Shown: positions 31,304 through 43,699, counted from the first letter of the stretch. The stretch is DNA of 64,000 bases from Zantedeschia hybrid cultivar (GCA_030544215.1 JARZZO010000016.1:57019501-57083500); one strand, 5' to 3'. Made by a program: numbers and translations. The notes: generated from the sequence alone by a model not told the origin.

Positions 31304-34300
31304 TGTAAGAGAGATCGTGCGCCCTACTACCACTTGTATTAGGATTCTCATATTATGGGCAGGTTTTCCTGTTGTCTTGAAAGGTGTGCCTGTGATTCTA
31401 GTTCTGTTTGTATCGAGAACTCGTGAATGTGTATACGGTCATTTCTCTGTTTGTAATAACATATAAGATTTAAGAGAATGACTTGCTGCACCACCGGGGC
31501 CGATTTGCACCATCTAGCAGTACTTTTTATTTTATTTTATTTAAAAAAAAATAGGTGGACTCCAACCCAACTAATATGTCCGTACAAATCTGATCTTTAA
31601 ATCGGACAATTTAAAAAAAGATGAAAAAATAAAATCGACCTCAAATGAACAGTAAAAACAGTTCTTTTACTGTTCAATTGTGGTCGATTTTTCATTTTTA
31701 AATTTTTCTTTTTTAAGTCATCCGATCAGAAATTAGATTTATACCGCCATGTAACTCAAGATAAGGCCCACCTAAACATTTTTTTAAAAAATTTAATTGA
31801 ACGTATCTCCAGGTGGTACAAATCCACCCAACAGTGCAGAAAGTTTTACTCAAGATTTATTATTTCCCATACCTGAACCAGGTTTGTTTTATGAACGCTG
31901 TAGCGGGGAGATCTCACAAGTTCCGGCTGCCAACTGTGCCATTGTTGACACCAAAGCTGAGCATCAACCATCCCCTTCTGGCTATCATCATGGTCCTCTG
32001 CCATCGGCAATGTCAGTGTTATTAATCGATAATTCCATCATCATAGGACTTTTCCGCAGTTGTCACTGGAGCCCTCTGCTGACATCGCTATTGTTGTTAG
32101 TCATTTTGTGCCATCATCCGCATCATCTGACTTGACCTTCCAGGCCACCCCATCCCTTTCATATCAGGTTGAGAAGATGAGACCTAGCCCATTGATAATC
32201 TGGATCTTTTTAGGTTTCGTTTATCTTTGGAACAAGTTGATCCTTTCCTTGGACCAAGATATGTAGCTGCCCTTTTTGCACAGTTTCAGGACCTTTTGTT
32301 GCAGCTGGTCCACTTCTTTCTATTAGCTGGTTCACTTCCTAGTTCACTTCTTTCTATTAGAGTTCAAAAGGGTTAAGAAACAAAGCTGTTTCAAATGCAG
32401 TGATATCAGTATTCAACCTGCTGATGTCGGCATCTGCTTGACATCATACCAGGACGTCTCATATACCCATCCAGGGTGGTTCGACTTACTGATTGCACTG
32501 GTGTCATTCCTTTTTCCAATTGACACTTTCTTTGTGCATATTCAGCAGCCTTTTTGCCGTTCAGTCCCTATTTCTCCCACTTTTGCTCTTCTATCTACTA
32601 TGGACTTGTCCTTGCTGCTTTCATGGCATTCTCAACTCATCATGACATTCCTAAGATAGACATTTAGTTAACTGGTGTGAACAATTACACAGTTTGAGCA
32701 GCTACACTTTAATAGAACCAAGAGGCTTGATAGCTTTAAGGGGCATGTTGATGGTACCATACAATATCTCTGCATCAAAGTCCTCAGCTTTTAGTGCTTC
32801 AAGTTTGACCCGGCAATCAACTGATAAGGAAATTATGGCACTTATCCTTCATGCAGTTGATCCCTACATTCGCTTTGATTTAGTGCCTCCCCTCATTCTG
32901 GCTAGCAGCATCTTGCATGCACCTATACTCAGGCTGTTAGAGCTCAAGAGTATCAGCTTTATCATGAGGCGATCCACGTTCATAGGGGAAAGCACTTAAT
33001 ACGTAGTTTTACACCTTTCTATGTCATCATTGGGAAGAGCTTGACACATGGACGAGTCAGGGGACATTAAACAGTGCTCATGCAGTACATAGCATGACAG
33101 ACATTGTCTCTACCTAGAACACATTGCACCTATGTCCAGAGATCAAGACTTTTAGAGCACAACTACTGCATCATGACCCCCCTGTTGCCTTAAGATGCAA
33201 CTCTCGAGAGTTTATTGCACAACTACTACATCATGACCCCCCTGTTGCCTTAAGATGCAGCTCTTGAGAGTTTATTGCCGAGGAGACCAAATTGCATGTT
33301 AGCGCACACCCACCATTGCCTTCCGAGACTGTCCTTGCAGCTTCTACTCATCCTTCTTGTCACCGCACCTCAATTCAGATCTCTACTAGGTCCGATTCCT
33401 GTGATCTTGTTATCAGACTGCCCTGTCACAAGGATGCATGATTTGGTCTTGCCACCCTTCAATTGTTGCTGCAAATCTAGCACCTTCTCCACCTACATCT
33501 TCAATTACTTCCTCTCCTGGTCCAACTCTAACCCCAGATCAGCTCATTTTACCACTCAGCTTCAGCAGATTCAATAAACACTTCACTCATCAAGGTTGTC
33601 CAGTGGATCTACTCCTGCTCTATCTAATTCTCGGGCTATAGATACACCGATGGACGTTCAAGTTGAAGCTTCAACCTGCAGATGGTGAGCCTTTGGCCAA
33701 TCCAGCTCATTATTGGTATCTCTTTGGGGACCTCGTCTATTTAATTATCTCTTACCTTGACATTGCCCATGCCATCCATGCTGCAAGTCAACTTGTTATT
33801 GCATCCATGCTGCAAGTCAACATGTTATTGCTCCTGCCTTTGTCACTATGTAGCTATCCTGTGTATTCTGTGTTATTTTCACATCACTATTTGGCATTCT
33901 TTCTTCATGCTTGTCAGTTCCTCACTTGGGCTGAGAGCCTTCTCTAATGCTGACTGTGTGGGTGGTCTCACCGCTCATTGTTCTGTTACGGGTTCTGTAG
34001 ATTCTTGGGCACTTCTCCTATGTCTTGGTGTAGTAAAGAACATGTGGTGGTTTTTCATTCCAGTACTGAGGTTGACGTTATCGTGCTATGGCTGATGTTT
34101 CTGTCAAATTGTCTGGTTGAAATGACTTCTTCATGATCTTGGCATTGCCTCTCCAGTTCCTACTCCTTTATATTGAGATAACTAGAGTGCTCTTTAGATA
34201 GTGAGCAATCCAGTCTCCCCTGAGCGGAAACAGAATATTGATATTGACAGTCACTTCATTCGCTATCACCATCTCTCTACACACACTCTCTTCCTCCCAT

Positions 34301-34640
34301 CTATTCTACTGAGTAACTGGTTGACCCTTTCATCAAGTCTCAAACGGCTTTATGCTTCAAGGATTTGGTTGACAAACTCAGTTTACAATCCAATGTAAGT
34401 TTGAGGGGGGTGTTAAAAAGATATCGTGTGCTCCTAGTTCTACTTGCATTAGTATTCTCTGTTATATTAGGGATAGGTTTCCCTGTTGTATTAGAAATAG
34501 GTTTGTGCCTCCAATTTAGTGTTGTTTGTATTAGGAACCTAGTAATTAATTAATTAAGTTAATGTATGTAAAGATGCATAGGGCCATTGGCCTGTTTATG
34601 ATAACATATAAGATTTACTATTTTCCATACCTGTTTTCAG
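31304..34640 (+). mobile_element. Degenerate Copia element in the 10-kb DUS3 intron
   Basis: Plus-strand remnants in Copia order: LTR-like sequence (about 31304-31470, starting TGTAAGAGAGATCGTG), a gag trace near 32660-32800 (NNYTVWAATLYFNRTKRLD), an RT/RNase H trace near 33660-34300 (GDLVYLIISYLDIAHAIHAASQ, later SHFIRYHH and DKLSLQSN in shifted frames). Then come a polypurine tract GAGGGGGG (34402-34410) and a 3' LTR from 34411 (TGTTAAAAAGATATCGTG, about 210-230 bp). The LTRs share several blocks but are clearly diverged. Outer ends are approximate and I could not prove a target duplication. It is opposite in orientation to the DUS3 gene. Local tandem duplications occur at 33157-33276 (60-bp unit) and 33770-33835. 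Confidence 0.75.
31552..31770. mobile_element. Foldback MITE
   Basis: Two arms of about 110 bp start AGGTGGAC (left) and AGGTGGGCC (right, complement) and meet in a perfect inner hairpin: AAATCGACC..GAACAGTAAAA and its complement around 31655-31690. Nested in the Copia remnant. Related ATCCGATC-containing hairpin pieces are at 49800-49880 and 52370-52400. Confidence 0.7.
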
Positions 34641-35528
34641 TTACATTCTCTTATTGGTTTCTTGTACCTATTGTTGCACACTGATTAAAATTTTACAAAA
34701 ACTTTCTTCTACTGTCATCTAGCTTCAATGGCGACTATGCCTATTTTAACAAAAGACTGCACCTGCCGTTTGGTTTACAGCTTAGCACTATTTTTATCAA
34801 ACCTTTGTTATCTTCACTAGCTTTAATCAAAATCTAGACTGACAGGAAAAAGGTTTATGATTGATTGATAACTGACAAGAATAAATATTTAAAGGCACAG
34901 GCAGAGAACAAGCAATTCATGCTTCAAGTTCTCATTTTAGGAACAATATCATTGACAAGGATAATCAGCAGAGATTTGTACACAACTACACAACAACAGA
35001 TAAGTTGTTCCATTCTTGATAAGTGATACATGATTCCCAATTCAATCTCTTTTTTTAATCTCCTCAAGCTTTGTCATGCAATCCAGCTTTAGTTCATTGT
35101 TTCCAATTTCTAATGTGAGCAGAAGCCATATTCACAGGGTGGAAAAAGTAGCAGAAAACCTTGTTTAATATTGTGCAGTTGCTCATATTTTTCTCAGGAA
35201 GAAACAACGACACCACTTTCATCCTCTTGCTCATTGGTTACTGGGAAAGAACAAAGGAAGTCAGACAGAGCTGCAAAAGATGGAGGCAGCGCTAATGCTC
35301 GTGATGACATCAGGGTGATTTCTGGTTCCAGGTTTTTCCAGGTTTCCAAGCACACAACAGCCTCTTCCTGGATGGGGTTCTTTTTTAGCATGCAGGGTAG
35401 TTACCCAAGAGGGCAGCATGCACCTCACCCACGGGATGCCAGTCTAAGCAATTCTTCTACCACATCCCAGCCCAATCAGTTCACCCAACTCAACCTATCA
35501 TGTAGATTGTCCAGTGTAATTTGAGTTA
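34641..35528. other. DUS3 intron sequence, nothing recognised
   Basis: Intronic sequence between the Copia remnant and a hAT element. An open frame at 35171-35524 has no recognisable domain and crosses ordinary intron sequence. Confidence 0.4.
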
Positions 35529-35807
35529 GCATGACCCAAGGTTGGCAGTACCGGTACCGGTACCCATGGATTGCGGAATCGGCCGAATAAAAGGTGTAAA
35601 TCGGTCAGAATCGGACCAAATCGGGTCCGAATTGGCCAATTCGGCCGGTCCGGACCCGATTTGACCCGATTCGGGCGCTCCCGGATCCCCCCTTAAGGGG
35701 GGATCGGAAGCTGCTGCCCTTCCCCCCTTCCCCCAACCCCTCCCCCGGCCACCGCTGCCACTCGCCGCCGACCCCCCGCCGCAGCCGGCCGTCCACTGCC
35801 ATCTTCT

Positions 35808-35811
<4 letters not shown>

Positions 35812-35860
<49 letters not shown>
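35812..35860 (+). repeat. (CT)n microsatellite
   Basis: About 24 uninterrupted CT units. Confidence 0.95.
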
Positions 35861-35863
<3 letters not shown>

Positions 35864-36839
35864 CTTTGAGATCTCGACTGATAGAAGGGGATTTTCACCC
35901 CGTCATCGCCAGCCGGCCGTCCGAGCCACCGCTGCCACTGTTGTCGCTGTCACTGTCGCCGTCGACGTCGGATTTTGTTTCCGCATCTCGATCTGAGTTT
36001 AGGTATATTTCGATCTTTTTTTTTTAATTATCAAAAAATTAGAAGTGATGTATGATTGTGTACATTGTGTAGATCTATTAATATTTAGATTCAAAAAAAA
36101 TTTAACATGTTGATTAGACAAAATTTGTAAAATTAACCCTAATTAGGGATTAAAAATTGGGACTTTTGTATAATTAGTGTAATTATGGTTCAATTGAGTG
36201 TGACAATCATTCAATTGAACAAATTAGAATCTAATTGTACATTGTTTTTGCATTAATTGCTCATTGTTAATACTAATTTCTCATAATTAACTTTAATTAA
36301 GGGTTAATAATTAGGTCTTTAATGTATATTTTTTATGGATGTACATGAATTGCATTCATTTTTGTTGTAAATTCATTGAATAATATGTATACAATTTTTT
36401 CTGATTTTTTTTTATTTTTTCCTGATTTTTTCTGATTTTTTTTTAATTTTTTATTATTTTTTAATCTGGCCGAGTCGGACTGGCCAGACTTCATCTGGAT
36501 CGGCCGACTCGGCCGATCCGATCCAGGTCGGATCGGGATCGGCGGGTCCCGATTCGGAGACTCGATCCGATCCGGAATTCCTTGCCGGTACCGGCCGGTA
36601 TGACCGATACGGGCTTAAACGGGCCCCAATAAATCAGAAAAATAAAAGAAAAAAATCAGAAAAAATGTAAACAGTTAATGAGCTATATGTTGGGTGTGAC
36701 AAAGGTAGGTTAAGACAAAGAAATACACGTAACACATACTAAATGACTATTTTCATACAGATTAAACATGAAAAATATTATGCTAATGTACTAAACATTT
36801 ACAAATAATAAATGTTAACGAAATCAAACGATCCTTACC

Positions 36840-37310
36840 TATGAAAAACAAATAATAATTAACCGTCGATCAACGCAATTGACATCACACTTCTACTTTA
36901 AAACATGCAATGAAGCTTAATTAGGCTTCAATTGATGTTAATTTAAGTAATTAGACAAAAGTCTTAATTTTTAGCCGTTAATTAAAGTCAAAATTGGGGA
37001 TTTTTCCTAATTAACCGTCGTTCGGCACAATTCACAGCACATTCCTACTTTAAAACATGCAATGAAACTTAATTAGGCTTCAATTGATGTTTAATTTAAG
37101 TAATTAAATAAAAGTCCTAATTTTTAACCGCTAATTAGGGCCAAAATTGGGGATTTTTCCTAATTAACCGTCGATCAACGCAATTGACAACACATTCCTA
37201 CTTTAAAACATGCAATGAAACTTAATTAGGCTTCAATTAATGTTCAATTTAAGTAATTAGACAAAACCCCCAATGTTTAACTACTAATTATGGCCAAGAT
37301 TGGGGGTTGT
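36840..37310 (-). repeat. About three copies of a 150-bp repeat in hAT
   Basis: Units anchored on TTAACCGTCGATCAACGCAA and AATTAGGCTTCAATTGATG. Same unit as the nine-copy array at 47300-48640, opposite strand. Confidence 0.85.
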
Positions 37311-37692
37311 CTATTTTACTAAGAAAATGAACGTAAACAATCTAAGAATTAGTTACCAACTAAAAAATAATCACTACATTTAAAATATGTATCATATCTT
37401 CTTTTTTTCTTCCACCCAAAACGGTGAAAACATCTCCGGTAAAAAGTGAAAACATCTCCGGCGGCGGCAGGTGGCGGCGGCAGCTCCTCCCCTCCTTCCC
37501 CTCCTACCTCTCCTTGCCAAGAACGAGCTTCCCCTCTCACAGATCTGTTTATGTGAGAGGGGAAAGTAAAATCACGGGTGTACCGGGCTGGTACCGGCCC
37601 GGTACAGTGTTTATTAGTTTTTTCTTTTTTAATGGTACCGGCCCTTAATGGGTACACCGGTACCGGCCGAAACTGCCATCCATGGCATGACC

Positions 37693-40600
37693 AAACTTAA
37701 AATAATTTATCCTTTGTTGTCATGGAACGAGACTCTCTGCTGCCTCTTTTGGCTTAATGATACACCTCCGTATACCATAATCCTACATCTATTCTTGAAT
37801 ATACAATTATCTTCTATGCACAGTCCCTACATCTTAAGCAAAATCCGACCCTTTATTTTCAGACCTGATGATATCAACAGTTTTTGGAAGGTAATAATTT
37901 CATGACAGAATCCATTCCTCTACATCCAACCAATTTTTTTATTTTATTTTCAGACCTGATGGCATCAAACATTTTTGGAAGGTAATAATTTCATGACAAA
38001 ATCTATGCTTCTACACCCACTGGTAAGTTGCAAACGCAAATATTTATCATTATAGGCATCAACCATCTTACAGCACTGTATGCATTCAAAAGAGATTTGC
38101 ATTAGTGCACTTCTCATTACCAAAACAAACATAGCAGACGACATTTATTTTCATTATAGATGAAGAAAAGTTCTTAATTCTTCAGTTTATAGCATGTGAT
38201 GCACATTGGAGGTGGCATGAATCCACCTTCTTCTGAGTAAAACGTACAAAAGGCAATAAATCCTTGAATGAAGACAGGTACAAGATGGACAGTATCAATT
38301 CAACCTTAAAACATGGTGCAAAACAAAAAGGCCATGCTATTGCCCCTTCCTGGAAAGTGAAAGAAAGGGGATTTTTCTTGACAATAGATCCCCCCCCCCC
38401 CCCCAAAAAAAAAAAAAAAGTCGTACCCTATCTAGCACCAGGTAACCATAGGAACATCAGTGGTCAGCCCCGTGCAGGTTTGAACACACTTCCTAAAAGC
38501 AATGTGGTTCACAATGCCTTGGAACATGACTAGCAAACTTATTTGCAAAACAAGGAATAAAAATCCTCTATTTCCTAGAAAAGTGTCAGATTCTCTTAGT
38601 AGCAGGATTCACTCATTTTCATATCCTACCAGCTCCTACTCCCAAGGGAAATTTGAATGGTAAACTAGAAGATTGCCCACTACCATGTCCGCTCCATGCA
38701 GCTACAGGTCAGAAATAAAACTCTAGAAAACAAACCCAGCTGTAACAGCAATTCATCCTGCATATCCCTTTTAATGACACAAGTGTTCCCTATCTCCACT
38801 GAGAACCATTTGTGGCTTCCAGCTCTTACCTGTATTCAGACTTCACACTAACCCTTGAATGTCACATAATGATAAGAGCTGTGTATTCAAGTCCTTTGAG
38901 TCTCTGCTTATGGCCCATCCCATACAACTCCTTGCCACGCCCGCATTATTACCTCATTCCACAAATTTTGTAGAAAAAATTGAAGAAAAGAAGATGTCCT
39001 AGAAGTCTGAGTGAACACCCTCCAAAGATATCACTAGATCAAGCAGCATACATCGCTGGTCTCCAATCTTTTATGATGTATGAAGAGCAACTCTGCTAGT
39101 AGAGATTCAACAACCAGAAAACAAGGAGATCACCAATGTTAAATGATAATTGCATGTTCCAATGCATGGTGTACCTTACTTGGAGTTGTACCATTTCCTT
39201 GTGAGAATTAACAAGGGGCCAAACACCCTTCAGTGAGAAGCCGTCTGGTGTGAGACCACCTGGCATGAGGCCATTCTTATCTTCTGCACAAAGTGCTACC
39301 CTTTCAGCTTCCTTTTTCCCTGAAACATTTCACCTTGATCTACTCAAAGCACTATCCAATATACCCACCTCAAACACCCACATTTCCATTTTCCCATTTG
39401 ATAACCCATAAAGTCTCCAGGCATCCATGTTAATGGGGTATGCCAATTACCAAGAAAGAAATGATGGCCATGATCCTAATTTCATCTTCCATCTCAACCT
39501 CTTCTTCACCTGCCATATTTGTACCCCAGAATAGACGTCCGTCCGCAGACAGAGAACCAAATGAGAATTAAAAACTGTATAGACCTGCGTTGACTACAGA
39601 GTCACTCAGCTGCCATTCCCAAGTCACCTGGCAATCAGATATCTAAGTGCTCTTGCTGGCTCAACTCCCAGTTCCAGTCAACATCAGTGTTCAGTGCATG
39701 GAACATGGAATTTATCCATTTTGCAGTGTATTCCTAGACATCCTTGAAGCCAATTGACCAGCAGTCATCCCCTTCATGATCCCTGTCTCCCAACTCTGCA
39801 TTTCTTCTTCTCCTCCTCAATTTATCACACTGTGTAAGCATGTTGGAACCCAAATTTAGCAGCCACCGTTCTCCTCATTGTTGTTGCTGCATGAGAAAGG
39901 AAGAAGACAGTCCTAACACATCCACCCATCTTTTCTTCCCTTTCAAACTATATTTGAATCCAACTCAATCACCTCCCCAAATGGTGCTTTGCCATGATCT
40001 GGAACCAAACCATTAACAGTATGGTTCATATCCAACAACCTAAACAATAACATGCAGTCTGTTGATACTATGCCCATCCTCCTTAAGTGGACATTTTGAG
40101 TTTGGTATTTCTGATAACCATTGTGTGCAGGAGGCTTGCATATTCAGGTTTCTTACCACAGAATGATGGTGCTGAACCAAGGTGATATTAAACATGCCAC
40201 AAGATTTTGGATTGGAGATGAACATAACTCTTTCGTGCTTAGATTCTTTTATGTTTTTTATGTAAAAACTACCAACATAATTCCTCTCTTTGGAGACATC
40301 CAATCAAGAATATATTATGCAATTCATAATCTCCAGTTGCAAGTAAAGAATCCTACTCTTCATCACATAAACTGCCTATTAGAATCATGTAATGCTAAAA
40401 TTTCTAAGAGTGATAATATGAATGACATTATGCTGATAGGATCTCACCCATGGTGAACCAAAATCAGTGAGTACAGGAAGTAAATGGACTATTGCTGGCA
40501 ATCGTCCAGATTCATAAGGATTCTTTTAGGAAGTGTCTGGATCCACAAAACCACTTCCTTATATCAAACAAACTCAAATGTGTCTAATGCAAAACTGCTG

Positions 40601-40893
40601 TATACAAAAAAACCATACACATTTTGGCACCAAAACTTCCCATCCTTTGGGAAAAGAAATATACTAGTCTACGACTGTACTTAATATAAGAAACATTAAT
40701 ACTTTGTCCCTTTCTATTTCCATCTCATAAAAATATAAAAACTCTCGTTTTGATAGACAGAAGGTATAGCGAAAAACACAGTTTTGAATTGACCAGAGCA
40801 AGGGATCCCCCGGCTCCACCGAAGCCCCAGCAACACTGGGTTCCCAAGGAATTGGTTACTACAGACAGACCAGATTCAAATTGCAGTAAGCAT
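37693..40893. other. DUS3 intron, mostly unassigned
   Basis: Intronic sequence. A short direct repeat occurs near 37858-37995 (TTTTCAGACCTGATG..ATCAA, about 95 bp apart). 38390-38419 is a pure C15-A15 run. Between 38780 and 40300 the minus strand has several stop-interrupted but protein-like stretches (for example near 39245-39275, 39690-39740 and 39960-40070) that I cannot assign to a family. No intact gene. Confidence 0.4.
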
Positions 40894-41033
40894 CTAACTT
40901 TGCCTATTAAGAGGTAGCAGGAATCGTCCAATGAAAAGAAAAAAAATCACACAACGCAACCACAAAAAGTTAAAGGAACATGCGATAAAAATATGCCCCA
41001 TCCCACCATATACACTAGATGAACGGATCATAC

Positions 41034-41154
41034 CTTTATTGTCAGAACCCCAGTGTTCAAGCCCAAAATTCACGAAATTCTTTAGGATGTTGAGCCTCTC
41101 CCCAGAACTGATGTCCCAATGGCGTTGTTCTTTGATTTCAGTAAATATCCAAGG
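41034..41154 (-). CDS. DUS3L: DUS3-like exon (40 codons plus 1 nt)
   Basis: Acceptor TTGTCCAG before CCTTGG; donor AAAG^GTATGA. Reads PWIFTEIKEQRHWDISSGER, then FGLEHWGSDNK. No stop. Confidence 0.92.
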
Positions 41155-41218
41155 CTGGACAACATAAAGTGCATATAATGGAAAAATATGAACATAAATA
41201 AACAAGATACAAGGTAAA

Positions 41219-41308
41219 AGAAGCCAGACATAATCTCAGAATACAAATTGTCAAATACAAAAAGAAGCCAGACATAATCTTACAATACAAACTGTCTAAT
41301 ACAAGCAC
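41219..41308 (+). repeat. 46-bp tandem duplication
   Basis: AAGAAGCCAGACATAATCT occurs at about 41219 and 41265 with matching downstream sequence. Intronic. Confidence 0.85.
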
Positions 41309-41406
41309 TCCTAGAATTCAAATACCATCTGAGGACCGCAAGTCTACTCAGATTATCGTTGATACACAAAAAAAAAAGATTTCATTCATCAATGAACACA
41401 TGAGAG

Positions 41407-42376
41407 CAAGGTAGGCCAACTCGGGGGTCGGACTCGGATCGGTCCGGTCCTGACCGAGTGGATCGGACGATCCGATCCGATCCCAAACCGGTCCGGACCG
41501 AGCCGGACCGGTTTGGCCGATCCAATTTATAAAAAGGGGAAAAAATAGAAGAAAATAGGGAAAAAATAGAAAAACAAGTCCAAAAAATAAGAAAAAAATT
41601 CAAAAAATCAGGAAAAATTATATTTACCCAAAACTTATCTAGGACCTTGGGTAAGCCCTTGAATTTTTATTAACTTTGAAAAAAACTTGAATACAATACA
41701 TGGGGGGGACATAAAACCTTACCCCTAAGTATTACATGATAATAAAAAAAAAACACTCACACAAAGTGACAGAACAAGTAGACATACATTTATTCTAGCC
41801 TTACATTGTAGGTGCTATACAAATGTTGCACATAATCAGCCCAAGACATATAAGCTTGGTAACATTGTTCATATTCCCAAACCGGTCCGTCCTTTAGAGT
41901 TTAGAACTCTAGAGAGCTTTGGAAGTTTGGAGAGAAAGAAGTTAAGAGAGCTTTGAGTCTTTGAGAGAGTATGAGAGCTTAGAGAGAGAGAGAGAGAGAA
42001 GTTTTAGAATTTAGAGAGAGAGAGAAATGAGAATTTGTGTGAATGAGGGAGAGAAGGATAGGAGAGGGTTTTATAGGGACTTGGGGGGGGCTTGGAGGGG
42101 CTTAGAAGCCCCTCCTAACCGTTGGGAACCCATTCAAATGGGTTCCCAACGGCTACCCAACGGCTAGTTCAGAACTAGCCGTTGGGTGGCCGGGTCGGCC
42201 GGACCGGTCCGACCCAGACCGACCCGGGTTGGGGTCGGACGACCCGGCCGACCCCCACCCGATCCCAGCGATCCCGGCTGGGATCGTTGGGTCGGGGCTC
42301 GGGGTCGGGTCGGACCGCTCCGATTCCGAGCGGACCGGGCGATCCGATCCGACCCGGTCCGACCCGGCCGACCATG
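41407..42376. mobile_element. Non-autonomous hAT element in a short DUS3 intron
   Basis: 970 bp with perfect 8-bp target duplications CATGAGAG (41399-41406 and 42377-42384). Ends CAAGGTAGGCC and, complemented, CATGGTCGGCC. Both subterminal regions (41430-41520 and 42180-42375) are dense in GGTCGG/CCGACC words. The middle is AT-rich, with a GA-rich block near 41930-42060. It occupies most of the 1,276-bp intron between two DUS3 exons. Open frames on both strands of the GC-rich end are repeat shadows. Confidence 0.9.
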
Positions 42377-42430
42377 CATGAGAGGAGCTCAAAATGTTTT
42401 TTTCCCTAACAAAAAGGTTAAATCACAAAC

Positions 42431-42712
42431 CTTGACAAGTGCACCTCGAGCAATCATGCAGCTAGAAAGTTGAGGGCAATCAGAAGTGTGCTTGTTCCAG
42501 TCAAGGTATGAAAATATATCACCATTTCCCAAGACCTGCATATCATTAGGAGCCTTTCTCGCACACTGGTAGATATAATCCCAATCAGCAAGTTTGCTAT
42601 AGCGTTGCTGTCGTGATCGACCGTGTATTGTTAATGCACTGGATCCCCAATGACTGATGTCAGCGATCAACGAATCAATACGATTTCTTCCTTCAAAGTA
42701 ACCAGTTCGAAC
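42431..42712 (-). CDS. DUS3L: DUS3-like exon (94 codons)
   Basis: Acceptor GGCTAG before GTTCGAAC; donor GTCAAG^GTTTGTG. Phase 0, 282 nt. Starts VRTGYFEGRNRIDSL and includes HGRSRQQRYSKLADWDY and GNGDIFSYLDW. A hAT element lies 54 bp downstream in the next intron. Confidence 0.92.
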
Positions 42713-42915
42713 CTAGCCAAAGACATGGAAGGAAGATTATGAGATCATAGTGAAAAACATATCTGCATAAACTCAGCAGGAAAAAGTAGAAAAGGAGTAA
42801 AAATTTGAAGTGCAAATTTCAGTGGCATGGTACACTTTTTATTTGATTATCTTTCAGAAAGGTGAACTATAAAGAGACTAGGATAGTTTGTGTTTTACAT
42901 GATAAAGGTTTTTAC

Positions 42916-43188
42916 CTTCACAGTTAATGGTATATCAACTGTGCCAGTAGCAGCTTGAATAATATTTTTTATTCTCATAGGCTTTGTAAGAAGAGAAGAT
43001 CCAGCCCCTTTATTAACAACAACATCAATTGGGCAACCCATATTGATGTCAATAAAATCAACTGTACATTCACGCTCAATGAGCTCAATGGTACGTGCTA
43101 CAGTATCAGGGTATGCCCCACATATCTGTACTCCGAATATGTCCTCGGATGAGTGTCTCCTCAGCAACGCCCATTCTGAAGCTTGCCC
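42916..43188 (-). CDS. DUS3L: DUS3-like exon (91 codons)
   Basis: Acceptor ATGCATCAG before GGG CAA; donor AAG^GTAAAA. Phase 0 at both ends, 273 nt. Carries the active-site region DINMGCPID and the GAGSSLL turn; no stop. Confidence 0.92.
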
Positions 43189-43699
43189 CTGATGCATTTC
43201 CAAATTTTAGTCATAAAACAATCATGCTAACATACTTGATAAGCAAAGGGACAGCACTGGCAAGAATAAGGAAACTACTTTCCCCAAAAACAATAATGAA
43301 TAGGTGCCAGGGGTAAAAGAGCATCACATCATTTATTAATGAACCACAGAGAACTATAGAAGCAGCAGCCTTCTATACCCCCTTGGCAGAGCAAGAGAAA
43401 TAAATAGAACACAGAGGAAAATGCAGACCATACATTTACATGCACTAACTATACGTTCACAAAGGTTTTTTTTACATTAAATATACATCGGATTTCTGTT
43501 ACATTAAAACTGTATGATACACATCAGATTCAATGTTAACAATAAAACATACAAAGACTACCCCCTTGACACTTGATATACATGCATTATTCACTGACTA
43601 TGAGAAACAACTATTCACATGGCCTAATTCAAGCAGACTGAGTTATTAACCAAGCTTATGTGAAATATGCATCACTGCCTAATGATCACACATTTTGAG
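43189..43699. other. Sequence upstream of the first visible DUS3 exon
   Basis: Presumed DUS3 intron. No upstream exon recognised on the minus strand. Confidence 0.4.

Larger units (their letters stand above)
35537..37684 (-). mobile_element. hAT element with subterminal repeats, in DUS3 intron
   Basis: 2,148 bp with 8-bp target duplications GCATGACC at 35529-35536 and 37685-37692. Ends are CAAGGTTGGCAGTACCGG (left) and, complemented, CATGGATGGCAGTTTCGG (right), imperfect hAT-type inverted repeats. Sequence near the right end (37350-37684, minus) matches the left end of the element at 46881 for about 400 bp. It lacks a transposase. It contains a CT microsatellite (about 35812-35860), a block of GATCGG/CGGCC words near each end, and about three copies of the roughly 150-bp repeat (36840-37310) also arrayed at 47300-48640. 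Confidence 0.88.
30687..43188 (-). pseudogene. DUS3L: tRNA-dihydrouridine synthase 3-like gene, five 3' exons, frameshifted
   Basis: Exons in transcription order: 43188-42916, 42712-42431, 41154-41034, 31041-30874, 30785-30687, all with GT/AG borders and consistent phase. They encode the TIM-barrel and C-terminal part of DUS3, the flavin-dependent enzyme that reduces U47 to dihydrouridine in tRNA. Visible motifs: GQASEWALLRRHSSED, FIDINMGCPIDVVVNKGAG (active-site Cys), SALTIHGRSRQQRYS (flavin/tRNA contacts), CMIARGALVK and the C-terminal KHKSNAYDRAENG. The 5' exons with the CCCH fingers and the barrel start are not visible in the following 20 kb. A 2-nt deletion in exon 31041-30874 breaks the frame. 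This is either a decaying copy or a real gene with an assembly indel. Confidence 0.88.

Noticed and set aside
31304..34640. Target duplication AGTAC/GTTAC for the intronic Copia element
   Set aside because: Only three of five bases match and the right LTR end is uncertain.
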